64,000 bases of DNA from Leadbetterella lacustris (GTDB lineage: Bacteria; Bacteroidota; Bacteroidia; Cytophagales; Spirosomataceae), in assembly GCA_965234335.1 (NCBI GenBank), contig OZ248426.1, positions 1 to 64,000 on the forward strand, written 5' to 3'. This document shows, piece by piece, positions 44,005-53,541 of the stretch. The notes below the pieces were generated by a model. That model worked only from the letters and a program-made list of their open reading frames with translations. It searched no databases and was not told the origin of the DNA. Numbering within the stretch: the first letter of the stretch is position 1; each line of letters starts with the position of its first letter. The position numbers and the translations under genes are program-made.

Positions 44005-44784
44005 TTATAGGGTTATTTTTGTTCCTGCATTTCCTGTTTCTAAGGCCATTTGTAATTCATCCGCATGGCAAATTATCACCTGACTTACACCACTTCTGAG
44101 TGCCGCAAATGCATTGTCGAGTTTCGGAATCATACCTTCATAAATAACACCTTGACTTTTGAAAAATTCATAATTTTCAGGATTTAATTCATCTATCACC
44201 GAATCATCATCTTCTGGATTAGACAAGACGCCCTTTTTTTCAAAGCAATAAACCAGATTTGTAGGAAAAAAAGAAGACAAGCCCGTGGCAACAGCGGAGG
44301 CCTGTGTGTCGGCGTTGGTGTTGAGCATTTCGCCGTTTATATCAAAGGTAAGTGGAGCAAAAACAGGCACTATTTCTGCATCTAAAAGTAACTTGATGAA
44401 AGGAGCGTTAACTTCCAAAATATCGCCTACAAAACCATAGTCAATGTTTTTTACAGGACGTTTTTGTGCCAAAATAGATTTTCCGTCGGCACCTGTCAAG
44501 CCTATTGCATTACAGTTGTTGGCTTGCAGTCTAGCCACTATTTGCTTGTTTACCAATCCACCATACACCATCGTCACCACATCTCTCATGGCCTCGTCAG
44601 TTATACGGCGTCCTTCAACCATTTTGGTTTCTATGCCCAGGTCTTTGGCCATTTTTGTAGCTATTTTTCCACCTCCATGAACCAGTATCTTCGGACCTTT
44701 TATTTTCGAGAATTCGCCCAAAAAAGACCTTAGCTTTTCGGCATTGTCAATAACATTGCCCCCAATTTTTACGATGTTTACCAA
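44005..44784 (-). CDS. argB: Acetylglutamate kinase
   Basis: A 259-residue amino-acid-kinase protein. Motifs: VKIGGNVID (phosphate loop), ILVHGGGKIATKMAKDLG, GLTGADGKSI, and VFAPLTFDINGEMLNTNAD. It makes the second step of arginine synthesis, phosphorylating N-acetyl-glutamate (or N-succinyl-glutamate in some Bacteroidota). No other arg gene is adjacent apart from the possible deacylase at 38796. The length and motif order are normal. Hemolysin III follows by three bases. Confidence 0.92.
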   Translation of the reverse strand: MVNIVKIGGNVIDNAEKLRSFLGEFSKIKGPKILVHGGGKIATKMAKDLGIETKMVEGRRITDEAMRDVVTMVYGGLVNKQIVARLQANNCNAIGLTGADGKSILAQKRPVKNIDYGFVGDILEVNAPFIKLLLDAEIVPVFAPLTFDINGEMLNTNADTQASAVATGLSSFFPTNLVYCFEKKGVLSNPEDDDSVIDELNPENYEFFKSQGVIYEGMIPKLDNAFAALRSGVSQVIICHADELQMALETGNAGTKITL

Positions 44785-44834
44785 ATCCTTTAATTTTTTG
44801 TTGCAAAATTGGCTAATTTATCCAAAAATCACAT

Positions 44835-46199
44835 TCAATTTTCATTAAAAGAATTTGTAATCGCTTTTCTCAAAGCTTGGTGCGGTCGCATCCCATTGGT
44901 TTTATAGGTTCTTGGAGTTCTATCGTTGGAGTCTTCTCTGCTTTGCTTTATTTTGTCCAGCATATATTTGCGGTAACTTTCCAAGTCTTCTGCAGAAAGA
45001 TTGTCACGGTTGGTATTTCCGCTTTCATAGCCCTCGTTGTAAGTACTTACCCGTGCCGATTCTATCGCTAACTTTATCTTCTCATTCAATACCAAAAGTT
45101 CGCCTTCTAGTTTGGTTTTTTTTGCTTTAAGTTCTTCTAAATCAGGCAAAAGTTCCAGTTTTTGGTCTGCCAAATCCAACAATGATTTACCCTTAAACCA
45201 CGGTTTTTTTATTTCGTTTAAGGCCTTGGTTTTCTTTCTAATTTGTCTATTCGCTATGTTTATTTCTGGATTATACTGCAGCCAGCGTTTCCAATAAACC
45301 TGCAAAACAGGAAAAGCAATGCCCAAACAAATGGCTCCAGCAAGGGCAAACAAAACCCCGCTCAAAACAAATGATAGCAAGGCCCAAGGACTGTTCACCA
45401 GCTGCTGATTTAAAGCATCGTATTCTCTCAGTTTTTGTTCTATTTTTTGGGTTAGCAATGGATTTTCAACGGTTTGTCCACCCGAAATCAATGGTGTAGC
45501 CTCCAATTGCAGCGATTTTATCTCCCGATTGATGGCCTCTTTTAGCTTGTCAGTTTTATAAGCTTCATACCTAAACCAACCCAAAACCGACAAGGTGCCG
45601 ATTGAAATCACAACCAGAATAAGTTGAAAATAGCCATGACCTTTTTTAGAAGAAGCATTCGTCTGAGTTAGGTAAGGCTGCTCTATAAGTCGCTCATAAG
45701 CAGGCTTTAATAATACAGAAACCCCCGCCAAACCAAAGGCAAATGCCCAAGCTTCAAACGTATTTCTGATATTCAATGCATAAGCTACAATTTCATGTGA
45801 GATAATTAAATCACCAAAAATAAAGGTGATTCCAGCTGCCAAATAAATAATTCCAGCCAACATGGGATAAGGCGACTGATTCTGTTTTTTGAGTTCTTTT
45901 ATTTCTGCTATTCTATTTTGTTTGTCTGCAATCTCATTTTCCAATTGGGCCGTTAAATGATTTTGCTCTTCGTATTCTGTCAAAATCTCTTGTTTTTGTT
46001 TTAAGATTTCTAACTTTTCTATTCTTGTGTTTTCAAGTGAAGTTTTGGTTTCTGCCAAGTCTTCATTTACTATTTCTTTATTGCCTAGTAACCAATCGAT
46101 GCTCACTTCGCTCGACAAATACCCTTCGTAATTGGCCCTTTCCACGTTATCTATGCCATTCTCAAACCCTTTTTCAAAATCCTCTCCGTTTGGTTTCAT
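44835..46199 (-). CDS. Hypothetical coiled-coil, four-helix membrane protein (454 aa)
   Basis: No known family recognised. Residues 1-40 are an acidic N-terminus, ~45-105 a coiled coil rich in Glu/Lys/Leu, then membrane helices at about 110-130, 145-165, 188-208 and 270-298, with a second coiled coil (~210-265) between helices 3 and 4. A third coil (~320-395) includes LLPDLEELKAKKTKLEGE. The tail is basic and polar. It starts in a four-base overlap with the next gene, whose product has the same order of parts and an alignable ILPDLNEIEAQMAKISAE. The two probably form one complex. Confidence 0.75.
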   Translation of the reverse strand: MKPNGEDFEKGFENGIDNVERANYEGYLSSEVSIDWLLGNKEIVNEDLAETKTSLENTRIEKLEILKQKQEILTEYEEQNHLTAQLENEIADKQNRIAEIKELKKQNQSPYPMLAGIIYLAAGITFIFGDLIISHEIVAYALNIRNTFEAWAFAFGLAGVSVLLKPAYERLIEQPYLTQTNASSKKGHGYFQLILVVISIGTLSVLGWFRYEAYKTDKLKEAINREIKSLQLEATPLISGGQTVENPLLTQKIEQKLREYDALNQQLVNSPWALLSFVLSGVLFALAGAICLGIAFPVLQVYWKRWLQYNPEINIANRQIRKKTKALNEIKKPWFKGKSLLDLADQKLELLPDLEELKAKKTKLEGELLVLNEKIKLAIESARVSTYNEGYESGNTNRDNLSAEDLESYRKYMLDKIKQSREDSNDRTPRTYKTNGMRPHQALRKAITNSFNEN

Positions 46200-47254
46200 T
46201 CGCCTAAAATATTTTTGATTTCACTGCTATTCAATTTTTGTTTGTAGTTTTTGGCCAGATTGTACTCACTCAAAAACACGTTGGTAATGGTTTCTTTTTC
46301 GGCACTTATTTTTGCCATTTGTGCTTCTATTTCGTTTAGGTCAGGCAATATTTTCCATTTTTCTATTCTGATTTTCTCTATTTCGTGGTTTATTTCATTC
46401 TTCTCCGTTTGCCAATGGGTGTTGACTTTTTTCTTGTCGCCTTTTATACCAAGGTTTTGGTTCAATGCCCTTATTTCGTATTTGAGCCTCGCTATGCTTC
46501 CTAAAAGTAGTTTGCCCGATATCATAAATGCAAAAAAAGTAAAGAGAAGAAACGCCAGAGATTTGTACAAAGGCATGGCTTCATAAACTTGCACAAACAC
46601 AAAAATAGAGGCCGCCAATGGCATTCCAAATTCCTCGAGAAGTCTCTTCCATGTCAGTTTGGCATCGTTGTGTATCACGGCTGTTGGGTTGTAAAGACTA
46701 AACATTCCGGTCAAAAACACCCCCCAAGCTATCCATCGGTGATTTTCGGCGAAAGAATTCCTAAGGCCTTCATCTATCAAAAAGTAGTTGCCAGCACACA
46801 TGCCAATCGACAAAACCAAGCCAACTACTACCCTCAAAAGGTTCTCTTCTTTGGATTCTTGTTCGGTGGCAGCTTGAGATTTTTGCTCAATGGCCAAAAT
46901 TTGTTCGTTTTGCTTCTCCATAAACAGGTTAAGCTCGCCAATTCTTTCCGAAAGCTCATCACGCTTTTGTTTCAAACCAGAGGCTTTTTTCTGGAAAATA
47001 GCATCAATTATCTTGAGTTTTTCTTCAGGTTTAGTTTCTGAAAGACCAAAAATCACCCCTTCATCTCTGAGGGCGTCCTCGTTGCTTAGCCAATGTGGAT
47101 ACTCTTCTCCATTGTTTATCAGCTCCTGAATGTTTTGTTTTGGAAAAGCCACCATTTCGGACATATCGATGTCGGCACTAGTCATCTCAACTATTTCTGA
47201 ATTTTCGGTCTTATTTTTTGAAAATAAGTTCTTTAACCAATCGACAAAAGGCAT
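46196..47254 (-). CDS. Hypothetical coiled-coil, four-helix membrane protein (352 aa)
   Basis: I take the ATG at 47254; the frame could extend to 47341 through a TTG. Residues 1-75 are acidic and charged, ~80-140 a coiled coil (KQKRDELSERIGELNLFMEK), membrane helices lie near 140-160, 173-189, 206-226 and 230-250, and a C-terminal coil (~260-330) has KWKILPDLNEIEAQMAKISA. The layout parallels the 454-residue partner. No family recognised. Overlap by four bases with the partner implies coupled translation. It stands divergent from the alpha/beta hydrolase gene. Confidence 0.75.
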   Translation of the reverse strand: MPFVDWLKNLFSKNKTENSEIVEMTSADIDMSEMVAFPKQNIQELINNGEEYPHWLSNEDALRDEGVIFGLSETKPEEKLKIIDAIFQKKASGLKQKRDELSERIGELNLFMEKQNEQILAIEQKSQAATEQESKEENLLRVVVGLVLSIGMCAGNYFLIDEGLRNSFAENHRWIAWGVFLTGMFSLYNPTAVIHNDAKLTWKRLLEEFGMPLAASIFVFVQVYEAMPLYKSLAFLLFTFFAFMISGKLLLGSIARLKYEIRALNQNLGIKGDKKKVNTHWQTEKNEINHEIEKIRIEKWKILPDLNEIEAQMAKISAEKETITNVFLSEYNLAKNYKQKLNSSEIKNILGE

Positions 47255-47412
47255 TGTTTTAAAATTATTTGGGAAAACATATAACACAAATCTTCCTAAA
47301 AAATTATGGCCCTTACAATATATTTGTGACGAAAGGTGCAATAAATGTTTTAAGATTCAAGGATTTGCCCGATGCCATGTGTTATTTTTGTGTTTCATTA
47401 GCAACATACTCT

Positions 47413-48174
47413 ATGCATTTGTTTTCCAGAAAATTAGGAGAAGGCCGTCCTTTTGTGGTTCTTCATGGTGTTTTTGGTTCGTCTGATAATCTTTTTACGG
47501 TTTGTAAAAAAATCTCGGAGGCTGGTTTTGAGGCTCACATTCTCGATGCCAGAAATCACGGGCAATCGCCACGAAGTGAGGACTTTAATTATGAAGTTAT
47601 GGCGGCTGATTTGAATGAATATTTGGATACAAACCATATTCAGGATCCTATCATCATGGGGCACTCTATGGGAGGAAAAACAGTGATGACTTTTGCTCAA
47701 AAGTACACCAATTTTTCAAAAATAATCATTATTGATATCGCCCCAAGGTTTTATCCAACACATCACAATCATATTTTGGCTGGATTGGTGGCTATTGACT
47801 TAAATAAACTAGCAAGCAGAAAGGATGCCGAGGATATTTTTTCAAACTACGTTTCTGATTTTGGCGAAAAGCAGTTTATCCTCAAAAACCTTTACCGTAC
47901 CGATGAAGGTGGTTTTGATTGGAGAATTAATATTCCAGTCATAAGTAAGGAAATTTACCAGATAGGAGGAGAGGTTTTTTTGGACAAAACAGTAGATAAG
48001 CCGACTTTACTTATCAGAGGTTCGGATTCAAGCTATGTAACTGATGCTGATTTCGCGGTTTTCAAGGCGGCTTTTATCAATGCCGAATTATTGACCATAG
48101 ATGGAGCAAATCATTGGGTTCATGCCACCAAGCCAACGGAGTTTGTTGAAGTAATTTTGGAGTTTTCGGCTTGA
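47413..48174 (+). CDS. Alpha/beta hydrolase, YbfF esterase-like
   Basis: I take the ATG at 47413 (253 residues), just before the fold begins. PFVVLHGVFGSSDNLF is the oxyanion region, DARNHGQS the second strand turn, IIMGHSMGGKTVM the nucleophile elbow, and ANHWVHATKPTEF holds the histidine. This matches the YbfF-type esterases, small cytoplasmic thioesterase-like enzymes. An upstream frame from 47269 has no homologous content. Convergent with the T9SS gene, two bases apart. Confidence 0.88.
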   Translation: MHLFSRKLGEGRPFVVLHGVFGSSDNLFTVCKKISEAGFEAHILDARNHGQSPRSEDFNYEVMAADLNEYLDTNHIQDPIIMGHSMGGKTVMTFAQKYTNFSKIIIIDIAPRFYPTHHNHILAGLVAIDLNKLASRKDAEDIFSNYVSDFGEKQFILKNLYRTDEGGFDWRINIPVISKEIYQIGGEVFLDKTVDKPTLLIRGSDSSYVTDADFAVFKAAFINAELLTIDGANHWVHATKPTEFVEVILEFSA

Positions 48175-48176
48175 AA

Positions 48177-49682
48177 CTATTTCGAAATTAGAACTTTGCC
48201 GTTCTTTTTGTAGATTTTGTCGCCAATTTGGTAGGTTATTACATAGAGGTATTGACCATTGGGTGCATCTTTCCCTTTGACTTTGCCGTCCCATATCAAT
48301 TCTGTGCTTTCGCTTCTGTGAATAATCTCACCCAAATTATTAAAAATCTCTAGTTTTTTTATTTCACCATAAAATCCCTCTACTGTAATAAAACTAAAGG
48401 TATTGTTGAGGTTGTCTTCATTTGGAGTGAAAACATCTGGTGCAAATATCAGTAAATCAGGGTCTATGGTGTATTTAAAACTTTCTTTGGCGGTACAGCC
48501 ATATTCGTCTTTGATAATTAGACTATAAACAATTTCTTTCCTAGCGGTGAAAATTGGAGAAAAAATACTGGCATCTGAAAGGTTTATTTGAGGAGACCAA
48601 CTATAAACAAACGGCCCTTCATTTTTAGGAATGATAGTAATCTCTTGATTGAGTTGGACCTCAGCATCTACTTGCTTTTGATCAGACATCGGATAAAGTT
48701 CAAATAGCTCAGATTTATTTAGTAATTCGCTACCACAAACGTTCGAAAGCACTTTTACTGAGCCAGTCATAAATCCTTCATTGTAAACGGTAAAGTCTGG
48801 GTTTTTCAATCCAACTATGCTTGAATCGCCAAAAGTCCAATTGATATTCAGGTCACTCAAGGGTGCATTGGTTTCTAACACGGGCTTCCATTTGTAAGGA
48901 TTACACCCTCCTGGCTTTGAAAATTCTGCTTTTACAAAAGGCGTTTCTATCAAAACGGAGTCGAAGATGGTATAAACGCCATAGTCAATACTAACCTTAT
49001 AATATTTGCTTTCTGCAGGCCGGACGGTAATAGCTTGGGTAGTTTCGCCAGTTTCCCATCTGATTTTAGGGGAAATCACAGGTGGAATAATATTGGATTT
49101 GCTCTCAATAATACCGACATATTTTTTTTCGCCTGATTCGTCGCACCAAAGCGGATCTCTCCTGCAGCCTTGTATAGTGTGCATTCCGGGGTTGCTGAGC
49201 TCATCATTATTAGGTTCTCCATCAACCCAAAAGGCCTTGGCAAACGAGGCTTTGCTCATCCATTCCCAGCCTGATGCCGGGTTTGGTGGGTCATTGAAGT
49301 TTTTGGCCTTCGGGTTTTGAATAAAGCCAATCCAATGAATATCATTGGGTAGAAGATTAAAAAGAAAACTATTCTTTTGCTCTTCGTTGGCGGTGGCGAG
49401 GTGGCCATTCATCATTTTGGCCATAATTATGGCATCTTCGACGGTTACTTGTTTGCAAGTTTTAAAATAGTGTAAGCCAAATCTTTCGTTGAGTTTGGTC
49501 ACACAAAAATCAAACGGATTGAGAGCTTTGTCATTTACTTTAAGTTGCGTAGGTTCGTTTGGACAAACCAAGGTTTTGGAAGCCACAATCAACTGAGCAT
49601 GGGCAACATGAATACACAAAACACCCACCAAACATAAAATTTTGGTGAGCATTTGGGCATTTATGTTTTTTGAAATCTTCAT
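48177..49682 (-). CDS. T9SS type B secreted protein with C-type lectin-like domain
   Basis: A 501-residue protein with a signal peptide (~1-30, ending VAHAQ). Residues ~60-190 are a C-type lectin-like domain with GLHYFKTCKQVTVEDAIIMA, WIGFIQNPKAK, FWVDGEPNNDEL (EPN motif) and WCDESGEKKYVGIIES. PKD-like segments follow. The last ~90 residues (LLIFAPDVFTPNEDNLNNTF, then PNGQYLYVITYQIGDKI) are the gliding-motility-type C-terminal sorting domain recognised by T9SS. It is probably a cell-surface sugar-binding protein. Confidence 0.88.
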   Translation of the reverse strand: MKISKNINAQMLTKILCLVGVLCIHVAHAQLIVASKTLVCPNEPTQLKVNDKALNPFDFCVTKLNERFGLHYFKTCKQVTVEDAIIMAKMMNGHLATANEEQKNSFLFNLLPNDIHWIGFIQNPKAKNFNDPPNPASGWEWMSKASFAKAFWVDGEPNNDELSNPGMHTIQGCRRDPLWCDESGEKKYVGIIESKSNIIPPVISPKIRWETGETTQAITVRPAESKYYKVSIDYGVYTIFDSVLIETPFVKAEFSKPGGCNPYKWKPVLETNAPLSDLNINWTFGDSSIVGLKNPDFTVYNEGFMTGSVKVLSNVCGSELLNKSELFELYPMSDQKQVDAEVQLNQEITIIPKNEGPFVYSWSPQINLSDASIFSPIFTARKEIVYSLIIKDEYGCTAKESFKYTIDPDLLIFAPDVFTPNEDNLNNTFSFITVEGFYGEIKKLEIFNNLGEIIHRSESTELIWDGKVKGKDAPNGQYLYVITYQIGDKIYKKNGKVLISK

Positions 49683-49773
49683 TTGAGGTGATAAGCTTCT
49701 TAAAATTAAGAAATATTATTTCGGCGTTTCAGCAATTTGGCCTTTATTTGATATAAACTAACACAATCCAAAT

Positions 49774-50193
49774 ATGTTATTTCAAAAGGAAATAAAGCTT
49801 CCCGCCTTTTCACGGGGTTTTCATCTCATTACAGACAAAATCCTGAAAGAGCTGTGTGAAATCCGTAAAGTCAAAATTGGCTTTTTGCAAGTATTCATTA
49901 AACACACTTCAGCGAGTTTGACCATCAACGAAAACTGCGACCCTACCGTAAGAGGAGATTTTGAAAGGCATTTTAATATTATGTTTCCTGAGAAAGCACC
50001 TCATTATCAGCATGATTACGAAGGCGACGACGATATGCCCGCACACCTGAAAAGCTCAACGCTTGGATGCCAAGTGATGATTCCAATAACAAACGGTAAA
50101 CTCAACCTCGGCACATGGCAAGGCATTTATCTCTGCGAACACCGAAACCACGATTCGGGACGGAGGCTGGTTTTGACTATTTTGGGGGATTAA
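49774..50193 (+). CDS. YjbQ family (UPF0047) protein
   Basis: A 139-residue protein with the full YjbQ pattern: IKHTSASLTINENCDPTVRGD, KSSTLGCQVMIPI, TWQGIYLCEHRNHDSGRR. The conserved His/Asp/Glu residues sit at a trimeric active site. Some members have thiamin-phosphate synthase side activity; the natural role is not settled. The length is exactly typical. Monocistronic. Confidence 0.92.
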   Translation: MLFQKEIKLPAFSRGFHLITDKILKELCEIRKVKIGFLQVFIKHTSASLTINENCDPTVRGDFERHFNIMFPEKAPHYQHDYEGDDDMPAHLKSSTLGCQVMIPITNGKLNLGTWQGIYLCEHRNHDSGRRLVLTILGD

Positions 50194-50702
50194 GTATCAA
50201 TACAGATTAACTTATTTTTCGTCGAAAACTATTTCCTGTAATCCATAGTCATTGACCCTGCTCCAAAAAGCTACTCTCCCTTCTTTTTAGTGCCCGCTTG
50301 ACCATCCTCAACATTCATTTCTAATTTTACATAGACCGTGAGTTCGGCACGGGTAGCTTCGACTTTCGTACTTGTGTATTTCGGTCTTTGACAGAAGTGA
50401 TACTTTGTGTATTTTACGGTTAATTTATTTCAATAATATTTCTGGCGGCTATAAGCCGTTATTCGCACTTACGAAGGCAATAGGCTTCGCACCGTGAGGC
50501 TTTGGTAAGGATATGTTTGCTCGTGGTGATACGTTTTTTCTTGCAAATTTCAGATTGATTTGTGTGTTTTAAAAGATATAGTTACTTAGGGGAATACTTT
50601 GCATCAACAAAAATAGGGACTTCTATTTTGTGAGATAAAACTTATAACAACTATATATTCAAGCACTTACAAGATAATGGTCAGGAGGTCTAAATTTAAG
50701 GA
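50194..50702. other. Intergenic region holding dispersed repeat copy 1 and a short possible gene end
   Basis: Besides the repeat at 50356-50492, minus-strand codons from ~50371 to the TAG at 50271 read protein-like (TRAELTVYVKLEMNVEDGQ), perhaps the last codons of a lost gene. The family is not recognised and part of it overlaps the repeat. Confidence 0.45.
50356..50492 (+). repeat. Dispersed ~135-bp repeat, copy 1
   Basis: Shares with copies 2 and 3 the ordered strings TGTGTATTTCGGTCTTTGAC, CTTTGTG, TTTCAATAATATTTC, ATTCGCACTTAC and AAGGCAA. The TCGGTC-TTT-GACCGA hairpin is slightly mutated here. All three copies have the same orientation. Confidence 0.85.
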
Positions 50703-52127
50703 TCAATTATCAGAGCAATTAATAGAATCCTTTTTCAGAAGATATTTATAAAAAAAGGAATTTGAATTCATCAAGTATTGATCGGCCACTTTTTTACTTT
50801 GATAATCTCTTTTAATAGCAATATAAACGTCCCTACTTTCCTTAAAATCAAGTTTAAAAGAAAAATTAAGTACACTGTGAATTAAATATTTGGCTGGTAA
50901 AATTGAAATTAACAAAAGAAGAACAATCCTTTTTATATTAACCAAAGTGGTATTGAATTTTATCGATTTTATGAAATACAAAAAAACTATGAATATCATC
51001 GGAAAAGATCCACGAGCAAACAAATCGTTGCCATTACCCAATTTAAATAGTGGCAAAGTAATCAATGATACTAAAGCAACCAATAATTCGATTCTTAATT
51101 TGTATTTCTTTTGGATTAAACTATAGAACACTAACACTTCGAGAAACAACACAAGACAATAATTTATAATCCTTTGTTTTGAATCAATTAGAAAAATAAT
51201 CGACTGAGAGGTCTGATTAGATATTAAATAAAGAAAAATAATTGAAAGCAAAAAGGAATTGATTACTAAATGATATACCAAGTTCTTATCCCAAGCAATA
51301 TATCCACGATATAAACAATGAATTAATGAAACAAAATAAATCAAGCCAAAAAACAAAGAAACAAAAGGAGCCCAGAAAAATCCAGCTATTACAATAGTAG
51401 AAATGTATATTAAGTTTTTAGTTTTTCTAAAATATAAAAACAATCCTATTGCAATTACCCCATAAATAAACTGATTGGGTACCCATCTTAGGGTAAAATA
51501 GTTTGGCAATAAAAACCATGGGATATCTGAAAAGGAAAAATATTTACTTGTAAATAAGGATTCATTTTTGAACAATGGCATAATTATACTAAGTAATCCT
51601 GAGTGGCCAAATACTAATGCCGTTTTTAAAATACTTTTATTGAAAAACAAATAAATCCAAAATAAGCCAATATAAACACCTAATAATTCCCAACAAAAGG
51701 CAACAAGCTTGACATTACCAAAAAAAGTGTAAACTAAGCCAGGAACGGTATAAAATCCAAAATAATAACTAGCAAATGACCTAGGATCAAAATAATAAAT
51801 AGGCCAGGTCAATTTACCTATATCCACAATTTTATGCAAATGGTGGTTAATATCAAATTGTGGTAGACCACCTAAGCCAGATATACCAGATACCACAGTG
51901 AGAACCAAAGATATGAAACCTATCCAATAGAGATGATTTCTATTAAAAACAGGATAATGAACAAGGTTTATACTTAAAAATTGAGACACAGAATAACCCA
52001 AGAAAACGAAACTAATGAGAAAAGAATAAGGTGTAGATATCCAGTTTAAAAAAAATAAAAATAAAGAACTGTTGATGTATAGAAAGCTTATGATTAAAAC
52101 AAGCTTGAAGACGTAAACATTTTTCAT
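50703..52127 (-). CDS. Hypothetical polytopic membrane protein (474 aa)
   Basis: An AT-rich gene coding for about eleven hydrophobic helices, with a soluble loop QFDINHHLHKIVDIGK near residue 95 and FDPRSFASYYFGF after it. The layout recalls sugar-transferase or lipid-linked sugar membrane enzymes (ArnT/GT39-like), but no diagnostic motif can be identified. Very high Phe, Ile, Tyr and Asn content separates it from its neighbours and suggests recent acquisition. Copies 1 and 2 of the dispersed repeat bracket it in the same orientation. Confidence 0.55.
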   Translation of the reverse strand: MKNVYVFKLVLIISFLYINSSLFLFFLNWISTPYSFLISFVFLGYSVSQFLSINLVHYPVFNRNHLYWIGFISLVLTVVSGISGLGGLPQFDINHHLHKIVDIGKLTWPIYYFDPRSFASYYFGFYTVPGLVYTFFGNVKLVAFCWELLGVYIGLFWIYLFFNKSILKTALVFGHSGLLSIIMPLFKNESLFTSKYFSFSDIPWFLLPNYFTLRWVPNQFIYGVIAIGLFLYFRKTKNLIYISTIVIAGFFWAPFVSLFFGLIYFVSLIHCLYRGYIAWDKNLVYHLVINSFLLSIIFLYLISNQTSQSIIFLIDSKQRIINYCLVLFLEVLVFYSLIQKKYKLRIELLVALVSLITLPLFKLGNGNDLFARGSFPMIFIVFLYFIKSIKFNTTLVNIKRIVLLLLISILPAKYLIHSVLNFSFKLDFKESRDVYIAIKRDYQSKKVADQYLMNSNSFFYKYLLKKDSINCSDN

Positions 52128-52601
52128 TCGATATAGAATAAATAAACGGCCATATATACGAAAAGTTTGAGCTTAACAATTTGAACCTTTTTTGTTTTCA
52201 AAAGTACAGTATTTTACATAAGATTCTTTAGATTCAGTAAATTTAATGGAATTAATAGAAATTGGAAAGATACTAGAGTCAAACAATAAATAAAACCTCG
52301 CTATCGAAGGCTCCGACCTTCATACGTGTGTATTTCGGTCTTTGACCGAAGTGCTACTTTGTGCATTTTGTTTCAATAATATTTCCTGCGTCGATAAGCC
52401 GCTATTCGCACTTACTAAGGCAATAGCCTTCCTATAGCTAGTAGCAAATAAATAAATGTGGCTTACCTGCTAAAACAAATATTTTTTCTTTAATTTTATC
52501 TACGGAAAATTAATGGAATTGCCCACGTATTTTTAAATCAAAATTAAGCTGTTATTTTAACGAAATAATATGTCTTAAATCTTAAATTCAAATTTTCACT
52601 A
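52128..52601. other. Intergenic region holding dispersed repeat copy 2
   Basis: About 470 AT-rich bases between the divergent polytopic protein and sugar isomerase genes. Apart from the repeat at 52310-52434 no reading frame or hairpin of note was seen. Confidence 0.6.
52310..52434 (+). repeat. Dispersed ~135-bp repeat, copy 2
   Basis: The best-preserved copy: TTTCGGTCTTTGACCGAAGT folds into TTCGGTC-TTT-GACCGAA. It is followed by ACTTTGTGCATTTTG, TTTCAATAATATTTCCTGCG and CTATTCGCACTTACTAAGGC. Confidence 0.88.
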
Positions 52602-53510
52602 ATGAGATTATACCTATTGTTTTTAGTGTTTTTTTTTCAAACTATTATTGGTTTTGGTCAGAAAAAACAAAATCAAATTATTTTGTCAGTAAACGCTTAT
52701 TCGTTTTCTGATGTTCTTTCAGCCAGAGAGCCTCGCGATAAGCAGCAAGTATTCTCTTATTTTAATTTATTAGATTGGTGTGCTTCTCAAAATATTAAAG
52801 CTTTGGATGCCACTGCTTATTTTTTTCCAACCTACCCGGAAGTCCCTTCAGATGAATATTTGGAGAAATTCAAAAATCATGCAAAAAAGCTGGGTATTGC
52901 CATTAGTGGTACGGGTGTACGCAACAATTTTGCTTCGCCCGACCCAAAAGTTAGAGAAAAAGACGTAATGCTCACCAAGGCATGGATAGTAGCTGCTTCT
53001 AAAATTGGAGCCCCAATGGTACGTGTTTTTGATGGGGCAATTCCTAAGGGTTACGAAAACAATTGGGAAGAACCAGCTCAATGGATGCTTGATTGCTATA
53101 AAGAATGTGCCGAGTTTGGAGCCAAATATGGTGTAAAATTGGGCATACAAAACCACGGAGATATGCTAAAAACGGCTGAACAATGTAAATATATATTGGA
53201 TAGATTAGATAATAAATGGGTAGGTTTAATTCTGGATACTGGAAATTTTAAAACAACCGACCCCTACAAAGATATTGCTGAAATGGTGCCTTACGCCATT
53301 AATTGGCAAGTAAAAGAAAGTGTTTTTGGAATCGGAAGTTCCATAAAAACGGACTATAATAAATTGATGAAAATTATAGTGGATGGGGGTTATCAAGGCT
53401 ATTTGCCTGTAGAAACCTTGTTCGTTCGTGGACGACCTTACGATCCCTTTAATCAAGTGCCAGCAATGTTGAAAGAAATGGAAGAAGCAATTAAAAAAGC
53501 AAGAAAATAA
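52602..53510 (+). CDS. Sugar phosphate isomerase/epimerase (TIM barrel), secreted
   Basis: A 302-residue protein with a Sec-type signal (MRLYLLFLVFFFQTIIGFGQ) rather than the Tat type of its two paralogues. The barrel shows KALDATAYFFPTYPE, KLGIQNHGDM, LILDTGNFKTTDP (Asp metal ligand) and YLPVETLFVRGRPY (late Glu). It is probably periplasmic. Repeat copies 2 and 3 bracket it. The substrate is unknown; the paralogues at 1420 and 7974 share only the fold and key residues. Confidence 0.83.
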   Translation: MRLYLLFLVFFFQTIIGFGQKKQNQIILSVNAYSFSDVLSAREPRDKQQVFSYFNLLDWCASQNIKALDATAYFFPTYPEVPSDEYLEKFKNHAKKLGIAISGTGVRNNFASPDPKVREKDVMLTKAWIVAASKIGAPMVRVFDGAIPKGYENNWEEPAQWMLDCYKECAEFGAKYGVKLGIQNHGDMLKTAEQCKYILDRLDNKWVGLILDTGNFKTTDPYKDIAEMVPYAINWQVKESVFGIGSSIKTDYNKLMKIIVDGGYQGYLPVETLFVRGRPYDPFNQVPAMLKEMEEAIKKARK

Positions 53511-53541
53511 AACTGAAATTAGTATAAAAACAGTAAATGCA

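Noticed and set aside
50271..50371. Short minus-strand peptide TRAELTVYVKLEMNVEDGQ
   Set aside because: No start, no family, and it overlaps a repeat; could be a gene end but cannot be supported as a gene.
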